Shown piece after piece: positions 25,304-34,417 of a DNA stretch of 64,000 nt. The stretch is from Escherichia ruysiae (GTDB taxonomy: Bacteria > Pseudomonadota > Gammaproteobacteria > Enterobacterales > Enterobacteriaceae): NCBI RefSeq assembly GCF_031323975.1, contig NZ_JAVIWS010000001.1:3596001-3660000 (forward strand), given 5' to 3'. The notes beneath the pieces were generated by a model. That model made no database searches, was not told the DNA's origin, and was given only the letters and a program-made list of their open reading frames with translations. Numbering within the stretch: position 1 is the first letter of the stretch; the number at the start of each line of letters is the position of its first letter. Both the position numbers and the translations under genes were made by a program.

Positions 25304-25311
25304 CCGTACAT

Positions 25312-25349
25312 CGTAGGCCGGATAAGGCGTTCACGCCGCATCCGGCAAT
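25312..25349. repeat. REP element
   Basis: One REP unit (GTAGGCCGGATAAGGCG...CGCATCCGGCAAT) in the 78-bp gap between lfgF and lfgG. Confidence 0.88.
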
Positions 25350-25381
25350 CGGCGGCAAAAAACAACACGGAATTTACCACC

Positions 25382-26167
25382 ATGAACGCAGCACTATGGA
25401 TTAGCAAAACCGGCCTCTCGGCGCAGGATGCTGAAATGAGCGCGATTGCCAACAACATCGCCAACGTTAACACCACCGGCTTCAAGCGCGACCGGGTGAT
25501 GTTTCAGGATCTGTTCTACCAGACCCAGGAAGCGCCGGGCGCTATGCTTGACCAGAACAACATCATGCCGACCGGGCTGCAATTTGGCAGCGGCGTGCGC
25601 ATTGTCGGCACCCAGAAAACCTTCACCGAAGGCAACGTCGAAACCACCGACAACGCGATGAATGTCGCCATTATGGGGCAGGGGTTTTTACAGGTGCAAA
25701 AGGCTAATGGCGATATCGCCTATACCCGCGACGGCAATTTGCAGGTGAACGCCGACGGTGTGCTGACCAACTCGCAGGGCTTGCCGTTGCAGCCTGAAAT
25801 CGACGTTCCGGCGGGGGCGACCAACGTTGCGTTTGGTGAGGATGGCACGGTGACGGCGATCTTACCCGGCGACAGCGATGTGACCGAGTTAGGGCAACTG
25901 ACGCTGGTCAACTTCGCTAATCCGGCAGGGCTTTCCGCCGAGGGTGACAACCTCTATCTGGAAACTGCCGCCAGCGGTCAGCCGACCGAAGGTGTGCCGG
26001 GCGAAGATGGGCTGGGCACCTTGCAGGACAACGCGCTGGAAGGCTCGAACGTGGATATCGTCAACGAAATGGTGGCGATGATTACGGTGCAACGCGCTTA
26101 TGAGATGAACGCCAAAATGGTGTCGGCTGCGGACGATATGTTGCAGTACATCAGCCAGACGCTGTAA
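25382..26167 (+). CDS. lfgG: LfgG, lateral flagellar distal rod protein (FlgG)
   Basis: A 261-residue distal rod protein: N-terminus ALWISKTGLSAQDAEMSAIA then NNIANVNTTGFKRDRVMFQD, C-terminus NEMVAMITVQRAYEMNAKMV. All are FlgG signatures. Followed by a composite GC-rich repeat rather than directly by lfgH. Confidence 0.97.
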   Translation: MNAALWISKTGLSAQDAEMSAIANNIANVNTTGFKRDRVMFQDLFYQTQEAPGAMLDQNNIMPTGLQFGSGVRIVGTQKTFTEGNVETTDNAMNVAIMGQGFLQVQKANGDIAYTRDGNLQVNADGVLTNSQGLPLQPEIDVPAGATNVAFGEDGTVTAILPGDSDVTELGQLTLVNFANPAGLSAEGDNLYLETAASGQPTEGVPGEDGLGTLQDNALEGSNVDIVNEMVAMITVQRAYEMNAKMVSAADDMLQYISQTL

Positions 26168-26193
26168 GGGAGTGAGGGCGGTGCGGTCTGATG

Positions 26194-26302
26194 CCCTCAC
26201 CCCGGCCCTCTCCCACAGGGAGAGGGAGCAGACTGGCGCCGTATTCAACATCGCACTCGATCAGTCCCCTCGCCCCTTTGGGGAGAGGGTTAGGGTGAGG
26301 GG
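26194..26302. repeat. Composite GC-rich palindromic repeat (two-unit element)
   Basis: Same order as at 18829-18941: CCCTCACCCCGGCCCTC...AGGGAGAGGG, a spacer of about 45 bp (with GCGCCGTATTCAACATCG and CTCGATCAG), then CCCCTCGCCCC...GGGTGAGGGG. Sited between lfgG and lfgH. Confidence 0.85.
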
Positions 26303-26370
26303 AACAAACAACTCCACACCCACCAAACAACCGGCCACCCCCGTGGCCTGCAACACTAAACAGGCAGAAC

Positions 26371-27036
26371 GTGAAAAATTATCTCTGGCTGGTGGCGCTG
26401 CTTCCCCTGCTTAGCGGGTGTGAATCGCAGGCCATTCTGGTCAAAAAAGACGACGCATACTTTGCGCCACCGAAAACCGAAGCGCCGCCTCCGGCTGACG
26501 GGCGTGCCGGAGGCGTGTTTGAAACTGGCTACAACTGGTCGCTCACCGCCGACCGACGAGCTTACCGTGTGGGCGATATCCTGACGGTGATTCTCGAAGA
26601 ATCGACCCAGTCGAGCAAACAGGCGAAAACCAATTTCGGCAAGAGCAACAGCGTCGATATCACCGCGCCAACGGTGTTCGGTCACACCAAAGATAAGCTT
26701 TCCGGCTCCATCGACGCCAACCGCGACTTTGACGGCAGCGCCACCTCCCAGCAGCAGAATAGCCTGCGCGGGGAGATCACCGTTTCCGTCCATGCGGTGC
26801 AGCCCAACGGCATCCTGGAAATTCGCGGCGAGAAATGGCTCACCCTTAACCAGGGCGATGAGTACATCCGCTTAAGCGGTCTGGTGCGAGCCGACGATAT
26901 TCAGAACGACAACTCGGTTTCCTCTCAGCGGATCGCCGATGCCCGCATCTCCTATGCCGGACGCGGCGCGTTAAGCGACGCCAACGCTGCAGGCTGGCTG
27001 ACGCGGCTGTTTAACCATCCTCTGTTCCCGATTTAA
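26371..27036 (+). CDS. lfgH: LfgH, lateral flagellar L-ring lipoprotein (FlgH)
   Basis: A 221-residue outer-membrane lipoprotein with a GTG start, a short signal and lipobox LLSGC (Cys16). FlgH motifs are [20 protein letters not shown] and VVRADDI-like [16 protein letters not shown]. It forms the L-ring bushing. The stop overlaps the frame leading into lfgI. Confidence 0.95.
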   Translation: MKNYLWLVALLPLLSGCESQAILVKKDDAYFAPPKTEAPPPADGRAGGVFETGYNWSLTADRRAYRVGDILTVILEESTQSSKQAKTNFGKSNSVDITAPTVFGHTKDKLSGSIDANRDFDGSATSQQQNSLRGEITVSVHAVQPNGILEIRGEKWLTLNQGDEYIRLSGLVRADDIQNDNSVSSQRIADARISYAGRGALSDANAAGWLTRLFNHPLFPI

Positions 27037-27050
27037 TGCCGGAGAGTGCA

Positions 27051-28151
27051 ATGCAAAACTGGATAAAGACGGTGATGATCGCCGTAAGCCTGGTGCTGCC
27101 CGGCGTGGCGCTGGCGCAATCGCTGGAGTCGCTGGTCAACGTACAGGGCGTGCGTGAAAACCAACTGGTGGGCTACAGCCTGGTGGTCGGCCTTGACGGC
27201 ACTGGCGATAAAAACCAGGTCAAATTCACCAACCAGACCATCACCAATATGCTGCGCCAGTTTGGCGTGCAACTGCCGAATAAAATCGACCCGAAGGTGA
27301 AAAACGTGGCGGCGGTGGCGGTGAGCGCCACGCTGCCGCCGATGTACTCACGCGGGCAAACCATCGACGTTACCGTCTCGTCGATTGGTGATGCCAAAAG
27401 TATTCGCGGCGGCACTTTGCTGCTGACCCAATTGCACGGCGCAGATGGCGAAGTTTACGCGCTGGCGCAGGGTAGCGTGGTGGTGGGCGGGATGAATGCC
27501 ACCGGGGCCAGCGGCTCAAGCGTAACGGTTAACACGCCGACCGCCGGGTTAATTCCCAACGGCGCGACGGTGGAGCGTGAGATCCCCAGCGATTTTCAGA
27601 TGGGCGATACCATCACCCTCAACCTGAAACGCCCGTCGTTTAAAGATGCCAACAACATTGCGGCGGCGATCAACGCCTCGTTTGGCGGCATCGCCACCGC
27701 GCAGAGTTCCACCAACGTTACCGTGCGTGCCCCCACCAGCCCCGGCGCGCGGGTGGCGTTTATGTCGCAACTGGATGATGTGCAGGTTCAGGCGGAGAAA
27801 ATCCGCGCCCGCGTGGTGTTTAACTCGCGCACCGGTACGGTGGTGATGGGCGACGGCGTTTCGTTGCATGCGGCGGCGGTGTCGCACGGCAGTCTTACTG
27901 TCTCGATTAACGAAACCAGCAACGTCAGCCAGCCGAATGCCTTTGCCGGTGGGCGCACGGCGGTGACGCCGCAGAGCAATATCGCGGTGAATCATGCGCG
28001 CCCTGGCGTGGTGAGCTTGCCGGAGTCGAGCAGCCTGAAAACGCTGGTTAATGCCCTGAACAGTTTAGGCGCAACGCCGGACGACATTATGTCGATTTTG
28101 CAGGCGCTGCATGAAGCGGGCGCGCTGGATGCCGACCTGGAGGTGATCTGA
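27051..28151 (+). CDS. lfgI: LfgI, lateral flagellar P-ring protein (FlgI)
   Basis: A 366-residue periplasmic P-ring subunit with signal peptide ([20 protein letters not shown]). Motifs are [20 protein letters not shown] and [23 protein letters not shown] 27051 with GGAGAG upstream is preferred to the upstream ATG 27036. It overlaps lfgJ by one base. Confidence 0.96.
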   Translation: MQNWIKTVMIAVSLVLPGVALAQSLESLVNVQGVRENQLVGYSLVVGLDGTGDKNQVKFTNQTITNMLRQFGVQLPNKIDPKVKNVAAVAVSATLPPMYSRGQTIDVTVSSIGDAKSIRGGTLLLTQLHGADGEVYALAQGSVVVGGMNATGASGSSVTVNTPTAGLIPNGATVEREIPSDFQMGDTITLNLKRPSFKDANNIAAAINASFGGIATAQSSTNVTVRAPTSPGARVAFMSQLDDVQVQAEKIRARVVFNSRTGTVVMGDGVSLHAAAVSHGSLTVSINETSNVSQPNAFAGGRTAVTPQSNIAVNHARPGVVSLPESSSLKTLVNALNSLGATPDDIMSILQALHEAGALDADLEVI

Positions 28152-28450
28152 TGAAAATCAACGGTAGCGGCGGGATTGACGGCAGCGATGCGTTAATGGG
28201 GCCGAAAGTTCAGGCCAATGATATCAGGCAGGCCGCCGAACAGTTCGAGGCGATTTTTTTACGCAACATGCTCAAAGAGATGCGTAAAACCAACGAATTG
28301 TTTGATTCGAAAGATAACCCGTTTAACAGCGATTCGGTGCGCATGATGCAGGGGTTTTATGACGATGAGTTGTGTAACACCCTGGCGCAGCAGCACGGGA
28401 TCGGGATTGCGGCGATGATTGTGAAGCAGTTGTCGCCGAAGCATAGGTGA
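28151..28450 (+). CDS. lfgJ: LfgJ, lateral rod-scaffold protein (short FlgJ, no muramidase)
   Basis: A 99-residue protein matching only the N-terminal rod-binding part of FlgJ (AAEQFEAIFLRNMLKEMRKT ... MMQGFYDDELCNTLAQQHGI). The C-terminal glucosaminidase domain present in E. coli and Salmonella FlgJ (about 313 residues) is absent, so the wall-piercing enzyme must be supplied otherwise. Short FlgJ forms are known in other flagellar systems. Confidence 0.94.
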   Translation: MKINGSGGIDGSDALMGPKVQANDIRQAAEQFEAIFLRNMLKEMRKTNELFDSKDNPFNSDSVRMMQGFYDDELCNTLAQQHGIGIAAMIVKQLSPKHR

Positions 28451-28786
28451 GGGGAGGTACGCGCTTTGCCCCTCACCCTAACCCTCTCCCCGAAGGGGCG
28501 AGGGGATCGATCGAGCGCGGAGGTGAATATGGCGCAGGTTTTCCCGCTATTCCAAAAGTGGCGAGGGGATCGATCGAGCGCGGAGGTGAATATGGCGCAG
28601 GTTTTCCCGCTATTCCAAAAGTGGCGAGGGAACCGATCGAGCGCGGTATTGAACAGGGCGCTGGTTTTCTCCCTCTCCCTGTGGGAGAGGGGCGGGGTGA
28701 GGGCATCAGCGCGCACCATTACCCACTTAAGAATCGACAACTTCACGCCGCTTTTAACCGGCACGATTTACCGGTAAGGATCCAAC
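28451..28786. repeat. lfgJ-lfgK gap: inverted composite repeat expanded to 63-bp tandem copies
   Basis: This 336-bp gap has no convincing gene. It begins with the unit-B palindrome (about 28468-28505) and ends with unit A (28664-28705), reversed relative to the copies at 18.8 and 26.2 kb. Between them the spacer is repeated with an exact 63-bp period: 28498-28560, 28561-28623 and a diverged copy from 28624. The first two copies look identical. The sequence ACCGG-N9-CCGGT precedes the lfgK ribosome-binding site. Confidence 0.85.
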
Positions 28787-30163
28787 ATGGACATGATTAA
28801 CATCGGCTACAGCGGCGCCTCAACCGCGCAGGTGGAGCTGAACGTCACGGCGCAAAACACCGCTAATGCCATGACCACAGGCTACACCCGCCAGGTGGCG
28901 GAAATCAGCACCATCGGTGCCAGCGGCGGTTCGCCGAACAGCGCCGGTAACGGCGTGCAGGTCGACAGCATTCGCCGCGTCTCCAACCAGTATCAGGTGA
29001 ATCAGGTGTGGTATGCCGCCAGCGATTACGGCTATTACAGCACCCAGCAGGGGTATCTTAGCCAACTGGAAGCCGTACTGAGCGACGATAACAGCAGCCT
29101 GAGCGGCGGCTTCGATAACTTCTTCGCCGCCCTTAACGAAGCGACCACCAGCCCCGATGATTCCGCCCTGCGCGAGCAGGTGATCAGCGAAGCCGGGGCG
29201 CTGTCGCTGCGTATCGACAACACGCTGGATTACATCGACTCGCAAAGCACGGAAATCATCAGCCAGCAGCAGGCGATGGTGTCGCAAATCAATACGCTCA
29301 CCAGCGGCATCGCCAGCTATAACCAGCAAATCGCCCAGGCCGAAGCCAACGGTGATAACGCCTCCGCGCTGTACGATGCCCGCGATCAAATGGTGGAAGA
29401 ACTCAGCGGAATGATGGATGTGCAGGTCAATATCGACGACCAGGGCAACTACAACGTCACGCTGAAAAACGGTCAGCCGTTGGTGAGTGGGCAGCAAAGT
29501 TCGACCATCGCGCTGGAAACCAACGCCGACGGCACGCCGACCATGTCGCTGACCTTTGCCGGAACTACCTCGACGATGACCACCGATACCGGCGGTTCAT
29601 TAGGCGCGCTGTTTGATTATCAAAACGACGTGCTGACGCCGCTGACCGACACCATCAACAGCATCGCCTCGCAGTTTGCCGATGCGGTCAACAACCAACT
29701 GGCGCAGGGATACGATCTCAACGGCAACCCCGGTGAGCCGCTGTTTATTTACGACGCCAGCAATGCCGATGGCCCGCTGACCGTCAACCCGGATATCACT
29801 GCCGATGAGCTGGCGTTCTCCAGTTCACCGGACGAAAGCGGTAACAGCGACAACCTCCAGGCGCTGATCAACATCTCCACCGAACCGCTGGAGATCGACA
29901 ACCTTGGCAGCGTGACGGTCGGGCAGGCCTGCTCGTCGATTATCAGCAATATCGGCATCTACAGTCAGCAAAACCAGACCGAAGTGACCGCCGCGTCCAA
30001 TGTCTATTCTGAGGCGCAAAACCAGCAGAGCAGCGTTAGCGGTGTCAGCATGGACGAAGAAGCGGTGAACCTGATCACCTATCAACAAATTTATGAAGCC
30101 AATCTGAAAGTCATTTCCGCCGGCGCCGAGATTTTCGATTCGGTACTGGAAATGTGCAGCTAA
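28787..30163 (+). CDS. lfgK: LfgK, lateral hook-associated protein 1 (FlgK)
   Basis: A 458-residue hook-filament junction protein. N-terminus MDMINIGYSGASTAQVELNV then TAQNTANAMTTGYTRQ, C-terminus SMDEEAVNLITYQQIYEANL. Both are FlgK signatures; the length is somewhat below that of E. coli FlgK (about 547), mostly by a smaller middle domain. A GGATCC-containing site (AAGGA) precedes ATG. Confidence 0.95.
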   Translation: MDMINIGYSGASTAQVELNVTAQNTANAMTTGYTRQVAEISTIGASGGSPNSAGNGVQVDSIRRVSNQYQVNQVWYAASDYGYYSTQQGYLSQLEAVLSDDNSSLSGGFDNFFAALNEATTSPDDSALREQVISEAGALSLRIDNTLDYIDSQSTEIISQQQAMVSQINTLTSGIASYNQQIAQAEANGDNASALYDARDQMVEELSGMMDVQVNIDDQGNYNVTLKNGQPLVSGQQSSTIALETNADGTPTMSLTFAGTTSTMTTDTGGSLGALFDYQNDVLTPLTDTINSIASQFADAVNNQLAQGYDLNGNPGEPLFIYDASNADGPLTVNPDITADELAFSSSPDESGNSDNLQALINISTEPLEIDNLGSVTVGQACSSIISNIGIYSQQNQTEVTAASNVYSEAQNQQSSVSGVSMDEEAVNLITYQQIYEANLKVISAGAEIFDSVLEMCS

Positions 30164-30177
30164 GCGGGAGCGCGAGA

Positions 30178-31107
30178 ATGCGAGTAACCACCCAACAAAC
30201 CTACGTCTCGATGACGCAAAGTTTTAATAATCTCTCCGGCGATCTGGCGCACGTGGTCGAGCAGATGGCAACCGGCAAGCAGATTTTGCAGCCGTCGGAC
30301 GACCCAATCGCCGCCACGCGCATTACCCAGTTGAACCGCCAGCAGTCGGCGATTGAGCAGTATCAGAGCAATATCGACTCCGCGTCGGCGGGGTTAAGTC
30401 AGCAGGAGTCGATTCTTGATGGCGTCAACAACAGCCTGCTGGCTGTGCGCGACGACCTGCTGGAAGCGGCGAACGGCACCAATACCGCCGATTCGCTCGC
30501 AAGCCTGGGCCAGGATATTGAGTCGCTCACCGAATCGATGGTCGCGGCGCTGAACTATCAGGATGAAGACGGGCACTACGTGTTTGGCGGCACCATCAAC
30601 GATCAGCCGCCGATCGTGGCGGTGGATGATGACGGCGACGGCATGACCGACAGCTATAGCTATCAGGGTAACAGCGACCACCGCCAGACCACCGTGTCGA
30701 ACGGCGTGGAAGTGGATACCAACGTGGCGGCGAGCGATTTCTTCGGCAGCAATTTAGACGTGCTCAACACGCTGAATTCCCTGTCGCAGGAGCTGCAAAA
30801 CCCGGACGTTGACCCGGCGGATCCGCAGGTGCAAAGCGATATTCAGAACGCCGTTGATGTGGTGGACACCGCCTCGGACAACCTCAACGCATCAATTGCT
30901 TCGCTTGGCGAAACGCAAAACACCATGTCGATGCTGAGCGATGCGCAGACGGATATCTCCACCTCCAACGATCAGTTGATTGGCTCTTTACAGGATCTCG
31001 ATTACGGCCCGGCGTCGATCACCTTTACCGGACTGGAAGTGGCAATGGAAGCTACCCTCAAGACTTACTCGAAAGTGAGTGAGTTGAATTTGTTCAGCGT
31101 TCTCTAA
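30178..31107 (+). CDS. lfgL: LfgL, lateral hook-associated protein 3 (FlgL)
   Basis: A 309-residue junction protein: N-terminus MRVTTQQTYVSMTQSFNNLS, motif ATGKQILQPSDDPIAATRIT, and the flagellin-like C-terminus. ATG 30178 has GGGAGCG upstream and gives the family N-terminus; the longer frame from 30154 only reads the lfgK end. Confidence 0.95.
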   Translation: MRVTTQQTYVSMTQSFNNLSGDLAHVVEQMATGKQILQPSDDPIAATRITQLNRQQSAIEQYQSNIDSASAGLSQQESILDGVNNSLLAVRDDLLEAANGTNTADSLASLGQDIESLTESMVAALNYQDEDGHYVFGGTINDQPPIVAVDDDGDGMTDSYSYQGNSDHRQTTVSNGVEVDTNVAASDFFGSNLDVLNTLNSLSQELQNPDVDPADPQVQSDIQNAVDVVDTASDNLNASIASLGETQNTMSMLSDAQTDISTSNDQLIGSLQDLDYGPASITFTGLEVAMEATLKTYSKVSELNLFSVL

Positions 31108-31123
31108 CTCTTTCAGGAACAGT

Positions 31124-32101
31124 ATGCAGGTCGGACTTACATCTTCATCACTCGCCACCGGTGGGGCGCATAGCTCTGCGGTATCGTCGTCAACCGTTGC
31201 GCCCACTCAGGCGGTGCGGCAAAAACTCCCGGCGACGGCGAGTGAATATCCGGCCTCGCCGCTGATTACCACTCGCCCGCAGCGTTACAGCGTGCAGCTT
31301 AACGATCAGCTCACCACCTTGCAGCAGGCGGATCACTATTTCGGGCAGCTGGAGCAGCAGTTGCTCGATTATCGTCATAGCCAGCGCAAAGGCGGGCAGG
31401 CGCAGAGCTCGGTGCTCATGCAGATGCTGGACAAACGCGCCGCGCTTTCCGGCGGTGCGGTGAACCGCCAGTTGCAGCCGGTGTTGCAGGGCGAAGCGCG
31501 GGTAACCTTTCACTCGCCGGATCTGGTGAATCTGGTGCACAACCCTACGCCGGGAACGCGGATGTTCAGCGTTTCTGACGGGCGTCAGACCCAGCTTGCA
31601 GCGGTGATGTTATCTGATGATGATAGCGCCGGGCAGTATCAGACACGGCTGACCAACGCGCTGCGCCGCGTGGGGGTGCAGATGCATCAACACGCCGATG
31701 GCATCAGTTTCTCCACGTCAGAAAAACAGTGGCCCCATATCGAAAGCACCTTAAGCGTGCGCGCCGATGGCGATAAGTCGACGTTTACGCCGCTAAAAAC
31801 GTTTGCCGAGCCGTCGCAGGTCGACCGTTTAGTACAAAGTTTGCAACAGGGCGGGGCGGGGATTTCTCAGACGTTAGAAAGTATTAGTCAGCAACGTGCG
31901 CAAATGGCGGTGCAGCAGGAGAAGGCGCGGCAGTTGATCGACAGCATGTCCCGCTTCCCGGATGCGGAGAATGCGGTGCAGGCATCGGAAAACCTCGGCG
32001 GGGTGCTGGACAGCGCCAATCATAATTATCAGGTGTTATTACAGGCGGTGAACGGTCAGGCACGGATTTCCAGCCAGACGGTGAGGAATTTATTGGGCTA
32101 A
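31124..32101 (+). CDS. lafW: LafW, Flag-2-specific putative hook-associated protein
   Basis: A 325-residue protein directly after lfgL (16 bp). Long helical stretches rich in Gln and Ser flank the ends (LNDQLTTLQQADHYFGQLEQ, SISQQRAQMAVQQEKARQLI), as in axial flagellar proteins, with a more globular middle. No enzyme motif and no signal peptide. The name comes from its position in described Flag-2 clusters; the function is unproven. Export through the lateral apparatus as a junction or cap-related protein is the simplest reading. Confidence 0.72.
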   Translation: MQVGLTSSSLATGGAHSSAVSSSTVAPTQAVRQKLPATASEYPASPLITTRPQRYSVQLNDQLTTLQQADHYFGQLEQQLLDYRHSQRKGGQAQSSVLMQMLDKRAALSGGAVNRQLQPVLQGEARVTFHSPDLVNLVHNPTPGTRMFSVSDGRQTQLAAVMLSDDDSAGQYQTRLTNALRRVGVQMHQHADGISFSTSEKQWPHIESTLSVRADGDKSTFTPLKTFAEPSQVDRLVQSLQQGGAGISQTLESISQQRAQMAVQQEKARQLIDSMSRFPDAENAVQASENLGGVLDSANHNYQVLLQAVNGQARISSQTVRNLLG

Positions 32102-32105
32102 TTAT

Positions 32106-32143
32106 ATGAATGCCGGATAAGAAAACGTCGCATCCGGCATATG
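32106..32143. repeat. REP element
   Basis: ATGCCGGATAAG...CGCATCCGGCAT palindrome between the convergent lafW and lafZ ends. Confidence 0.85.
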
Positions 32144-32153
32144 TTGGCGCGCA

Positions 32154-32996
32154 TCAGCATTTCTGCACAGTATTTAACAACTTCTCTAAGTTCTGATACA
32201 TCGCGCTACTAATATCGCTATTCTGCCAGCTTTCCACATTAAAGGTTAATTGCCAGCTACCGTTGCACTGGTTACGCAGAACGATATCACTCTCCAGTCG
32301 GTTACGAACATATTTATAATAGGTTGTCATGATCATATTGTGCGCTGACAATAAATTATCGAGTTTGTCTTTTCCTGGTGCGAGAGTTTGTGACAGTAAT
32401 GGTAAGGAATTATTTTCTTTTCCAGAGCTAAGATGAAATATTTTTATTCTTGGACTGTTAATTGATTCTTTTACCAGTTGCGGGACATCAGGTGTACTTT
32501 TTAAGTGTGGATAACCCACGGTCGAGCCAACGAATATAACAGCAGCGGTTAATGCCAGCCCCATCATTCCTTTATGTTTTTTTCTAACAGGCACAGGCGG
32601 TGTTGTCGAAGATATCTCTTCTGGCACAGTTTCCTGTACCTGATTGGTAATAATCAGCGCCTCCGCAGGCGATGATTCCGGAAAAGCTACATACTCTTTA
32701 TTGCACAAGTAACCTTTTTTCGGAATGGTTTTAATAATGTTCTGTTGTTTACCATCATCGTCAATGGCAACACGCAAGGCGTGGATCGCCGTCGGCAAGC
32801 TGTTACCGCCGACAATGCGATTTTTCCACACCTCGGCACATAAATAAGATCGCGATAAAACTGTCTCGGCATTTTTTGCTAATGTTTCCAGCAAAATAAA
32901 ATGGTATTCGCCAAGACGACGTGTTTCACCCGTTTCACAATGAATTAAGGCATTAAGCGACGGGTCCATCCGCCAGTTATTGATAATAATACTCAT
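32154..32996 (-). CDS. lafZ: LafZ, ToxR/CadC-like membrane-bound transcription regulator
   Basis: A 280-residue regulator. An OmpR-type winged helix occupies residues 1-100 (RRLGEYHFILLETLAKNAET, VGGNSLPTAIHALRVAIDDD, IIKTIPKKGYLC). A single transmembrane helix is at 143-162 (MMGLALTAAVIFVGSTVGY) and the rest is a small periplasmic domain. Such proteins sense envelope signals and bind DNA directly. Divergent from lafA, which it may control. ATG 32996 is chosen over the upstream start at 33047, which lacks homologous residues. Confidence 0.85.
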   Translation of the reverse strand: MSIIINNWRMDPSLNALIHCETGETRRLGEYHFILLETLAKNAETVLSRSYLCAEVWKNRIVGGNSLPTAIHALRVAIDDDGKQQNIIKTIPKKGYLCNKEYVAFPESSPAEALIITNQVQETVPEEISSTTPPVPVRKKHKGMMGLALTAAVIFVGSTVGYPHLKSTPDVPQLVKESINSPRIKIFHLSSGKENNSLPLLSQTLAPGKDKLDNLLSAHNMIMTTYYKYVRNRLESDIVLRNQCNGSWQLTFNVESWQNSDISSAMYQNLEKLLNTVQKC

Positions 32997-33480
32997 GGTT
33001 GAGTTTACCTTAGCAAGGGATAAATGTTTCCTGATAGTCCGCTGCATTAAGCAGAGTCTTATACATCCTTGAGAAGATGGTTTTACCGCGTAATAATTAA
33101 TATTTAATGGTAATAGGATTATTCTTAATCTCTATATGGCGTGAGAATGTAACGAAATGGATGGCGAGTCACAATAGTAAAATGTGTGTTATTTGCAACG
33201 CAATGTAAATTTTGGCATCAGTTCGTTGGGTAATAATCAATTTTTCTGATAGTAATCTGAATGATAACAAGCATTTGAGGCTGACATTTTTTGTCACCTG
33301 GCCATGTGGCATATATTGCTAATAATCTTTTTATCTGAATTTGATTCTGTTTTTTTTAGCTAAAAGTGGCATCCGATAAAAGAGACGGAAAAATTTTTAA
33401 TAGTCATTTTAAGTTTGCTCGTGGGGTGTCGTTTTTACAGGGTATCGAAACGAACACGATTAATCCCAAGGAGCAGTATC
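32997..33480. promoter_or_regulatory. Divergent lafZ / lafA control region
   Basis: 484 bp, strongly AT-rich, with no plausible gene. It contains the lafZ promoter, the lafA promoter and a long leader for lafA. A sigma28-type -10 box (CCGATAA, 33373-33379) lies about 100 bp before the lafA ATG. AAGGAG at 33468-33473 is the lafA ribosome-binding site. Confidence 0.6.
33372..33379 (+). promoter_or_regulatory. Candidate sigma28 (LafS) -10 element of lafA
   Basis: TCCGATAA matches the sigma28 -10 consensus GCCGATAA in seven of eight positions. A TAAA -35 box at the expected 15-bp spacing is not present (a TAAA lies too close, at 33361). LafS may accept a different -35, or the promoter may be elsewhere. 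Confidence 0.4.
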
Positions 33481-34395
33481 ATGTTATCTATGAATACCAA
33501 TAACGCATCAATGGCCGCCGTTAACGCAATCAGCAAAAGTAGCGCGTCTCTTTCTACTTCTATGGAACGCCTTGCGACTGGTAACCGTATTAACTCTTCA
33601 GCAGATGATGCGGCGGGCAAACAGATTGCTAACCGTTTAACTGCACAGTCCAGCGGTATGGGCGTGGCGCTGAGCAACATTAACGATGCCACCGCGATGC
33701 TGCAAACGGCCGACAGCATGTTCGACGAAATGTCTGATGTACTGGGGCGTATGAAAGACCTCTCCACTCAGGCAGCGAACGGCACCTACAGCGACGACGA
33801 CCTGCAGGCGATGCAGGACGAATACGACGAACTGGGTCAGCAGATGTCTGACATGCTGCAAAACACCACCTACGGCGGCACCAACCTGTTCGGTGTTTCC
33901 GGCACCAGCAACACCGGTACTGACGGCTTGTTCCAGAGCGCGGTAACTTTCCAGGTGGGCGCGGAATCTTCTGACACCATGACCGTGAATATTTCAAGCC
34001 AACTGAATACGCTGGTGACAGACCTTTCTGCGATCAGCAACTCCTTTAGCGCGGATCAGGCAGACACCACGGGCACAGCAGGCGTTTCTGGCGGTACTGA
34101 ACTGACCGCGTCTGGCTCGGCTAACCAGATGATCACCAGCATTTCTACCGCGATGGATGATGTTTCTCAGATCCAGTCCAAGCTGGGTGCGTCTATCAAC
34201 CGTCTGAACGATACCGCCAACAACCTGACCAGTATGCAGGACAACACCGAAGTCGCTATCGGTAACATCATGGATACCGACTACGCGACGGAAGCGTCCA
34301 ACATGACCAAACAGCAGGTGTTGATGCAGACCGGCATTACCATGCTGAAACAGTCCAACAGCATGTCCAGCATGGTTTCTAGCCTGCTGCAGTAA
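33481..34395 (+). CDS. lafA: LafA, lateral flagellin
   Basis: A 304-residue flagellin. Conserved D0/D1 ends: N-terminal SMERLATGNRINSSADDAAG, C-terminal NRLNDTANNLTSMQDNTEVA and SSMVSSLLQ. The middle (about residues 135-235) is short and Ser/Thr/Asp/Gly-rich. Between Lys in GRMKDLS and Lys in QSKLGAS there is no lysine at all, so surface lysine methylation seems impossible there, while Ser/Thr acceptors are plentiful. ATG 33481 has AAGGAG upstream. It is monocistronic with its own terminator. Confidence 0.97.
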   Translation: MLSMNTNNASMAAVNAISKSSASLSTSMERLATGNRINSSADDAAGKQIANRLTAQSSGMGVALSNINDATAMLQTADSMFDEMSDVLGRMKDLSTQAANGTYSDDDLQAMQDEYDELGQQMSDMLQNTTYGGTNLFGVSGTSNTGTDGLFQSAVTFQVGAESSDTMTVNISSQLNTLVTDLSAISNSFSADQADTTGTAGVSGGTELTASGSANQMITSISTAMDDVSQIQSKLGASINRLNDTANNLTSMQDNTEVAIGNIMDTDYATEASNMTKQQVLMQTGITMLKQSNSMSSMVSSLLQ

Positions 34396-34417
34396 GTTCG
34401 GATTGTCCTCTTGACCT

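Noticed and set aside
28757..28775. CCGGCACGATTTACCGG before lfgK as a sigma54 promoter
   Set aside because: The -24 half fits, but the -12 GC is not at the required place (CG instead).
28447..28800. Several open frames of about 100 residues on both strands across the lfgJ-lfgK gap
   Set aside because: They run through palindromic and 63-bp tandem repeats, whose period is a multiple of three and therefore keeps frames open; no ribosome-binding site or family resemblance.
33308..33320. TGGCATATATTGCT before lafA as a sigma54 promoter
   Set aside because: The distance between GG and GC is 8 bp instead of the strict 10.
33353..33379. Full sigma28 promoter with TAAA -35 for lafA
   Set aside because: The -10 box is good, but at 15-bp spacing the -35 position reads TTTT, and the nearby TAAA is only 7 bp away. 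Only the -10 is reported.
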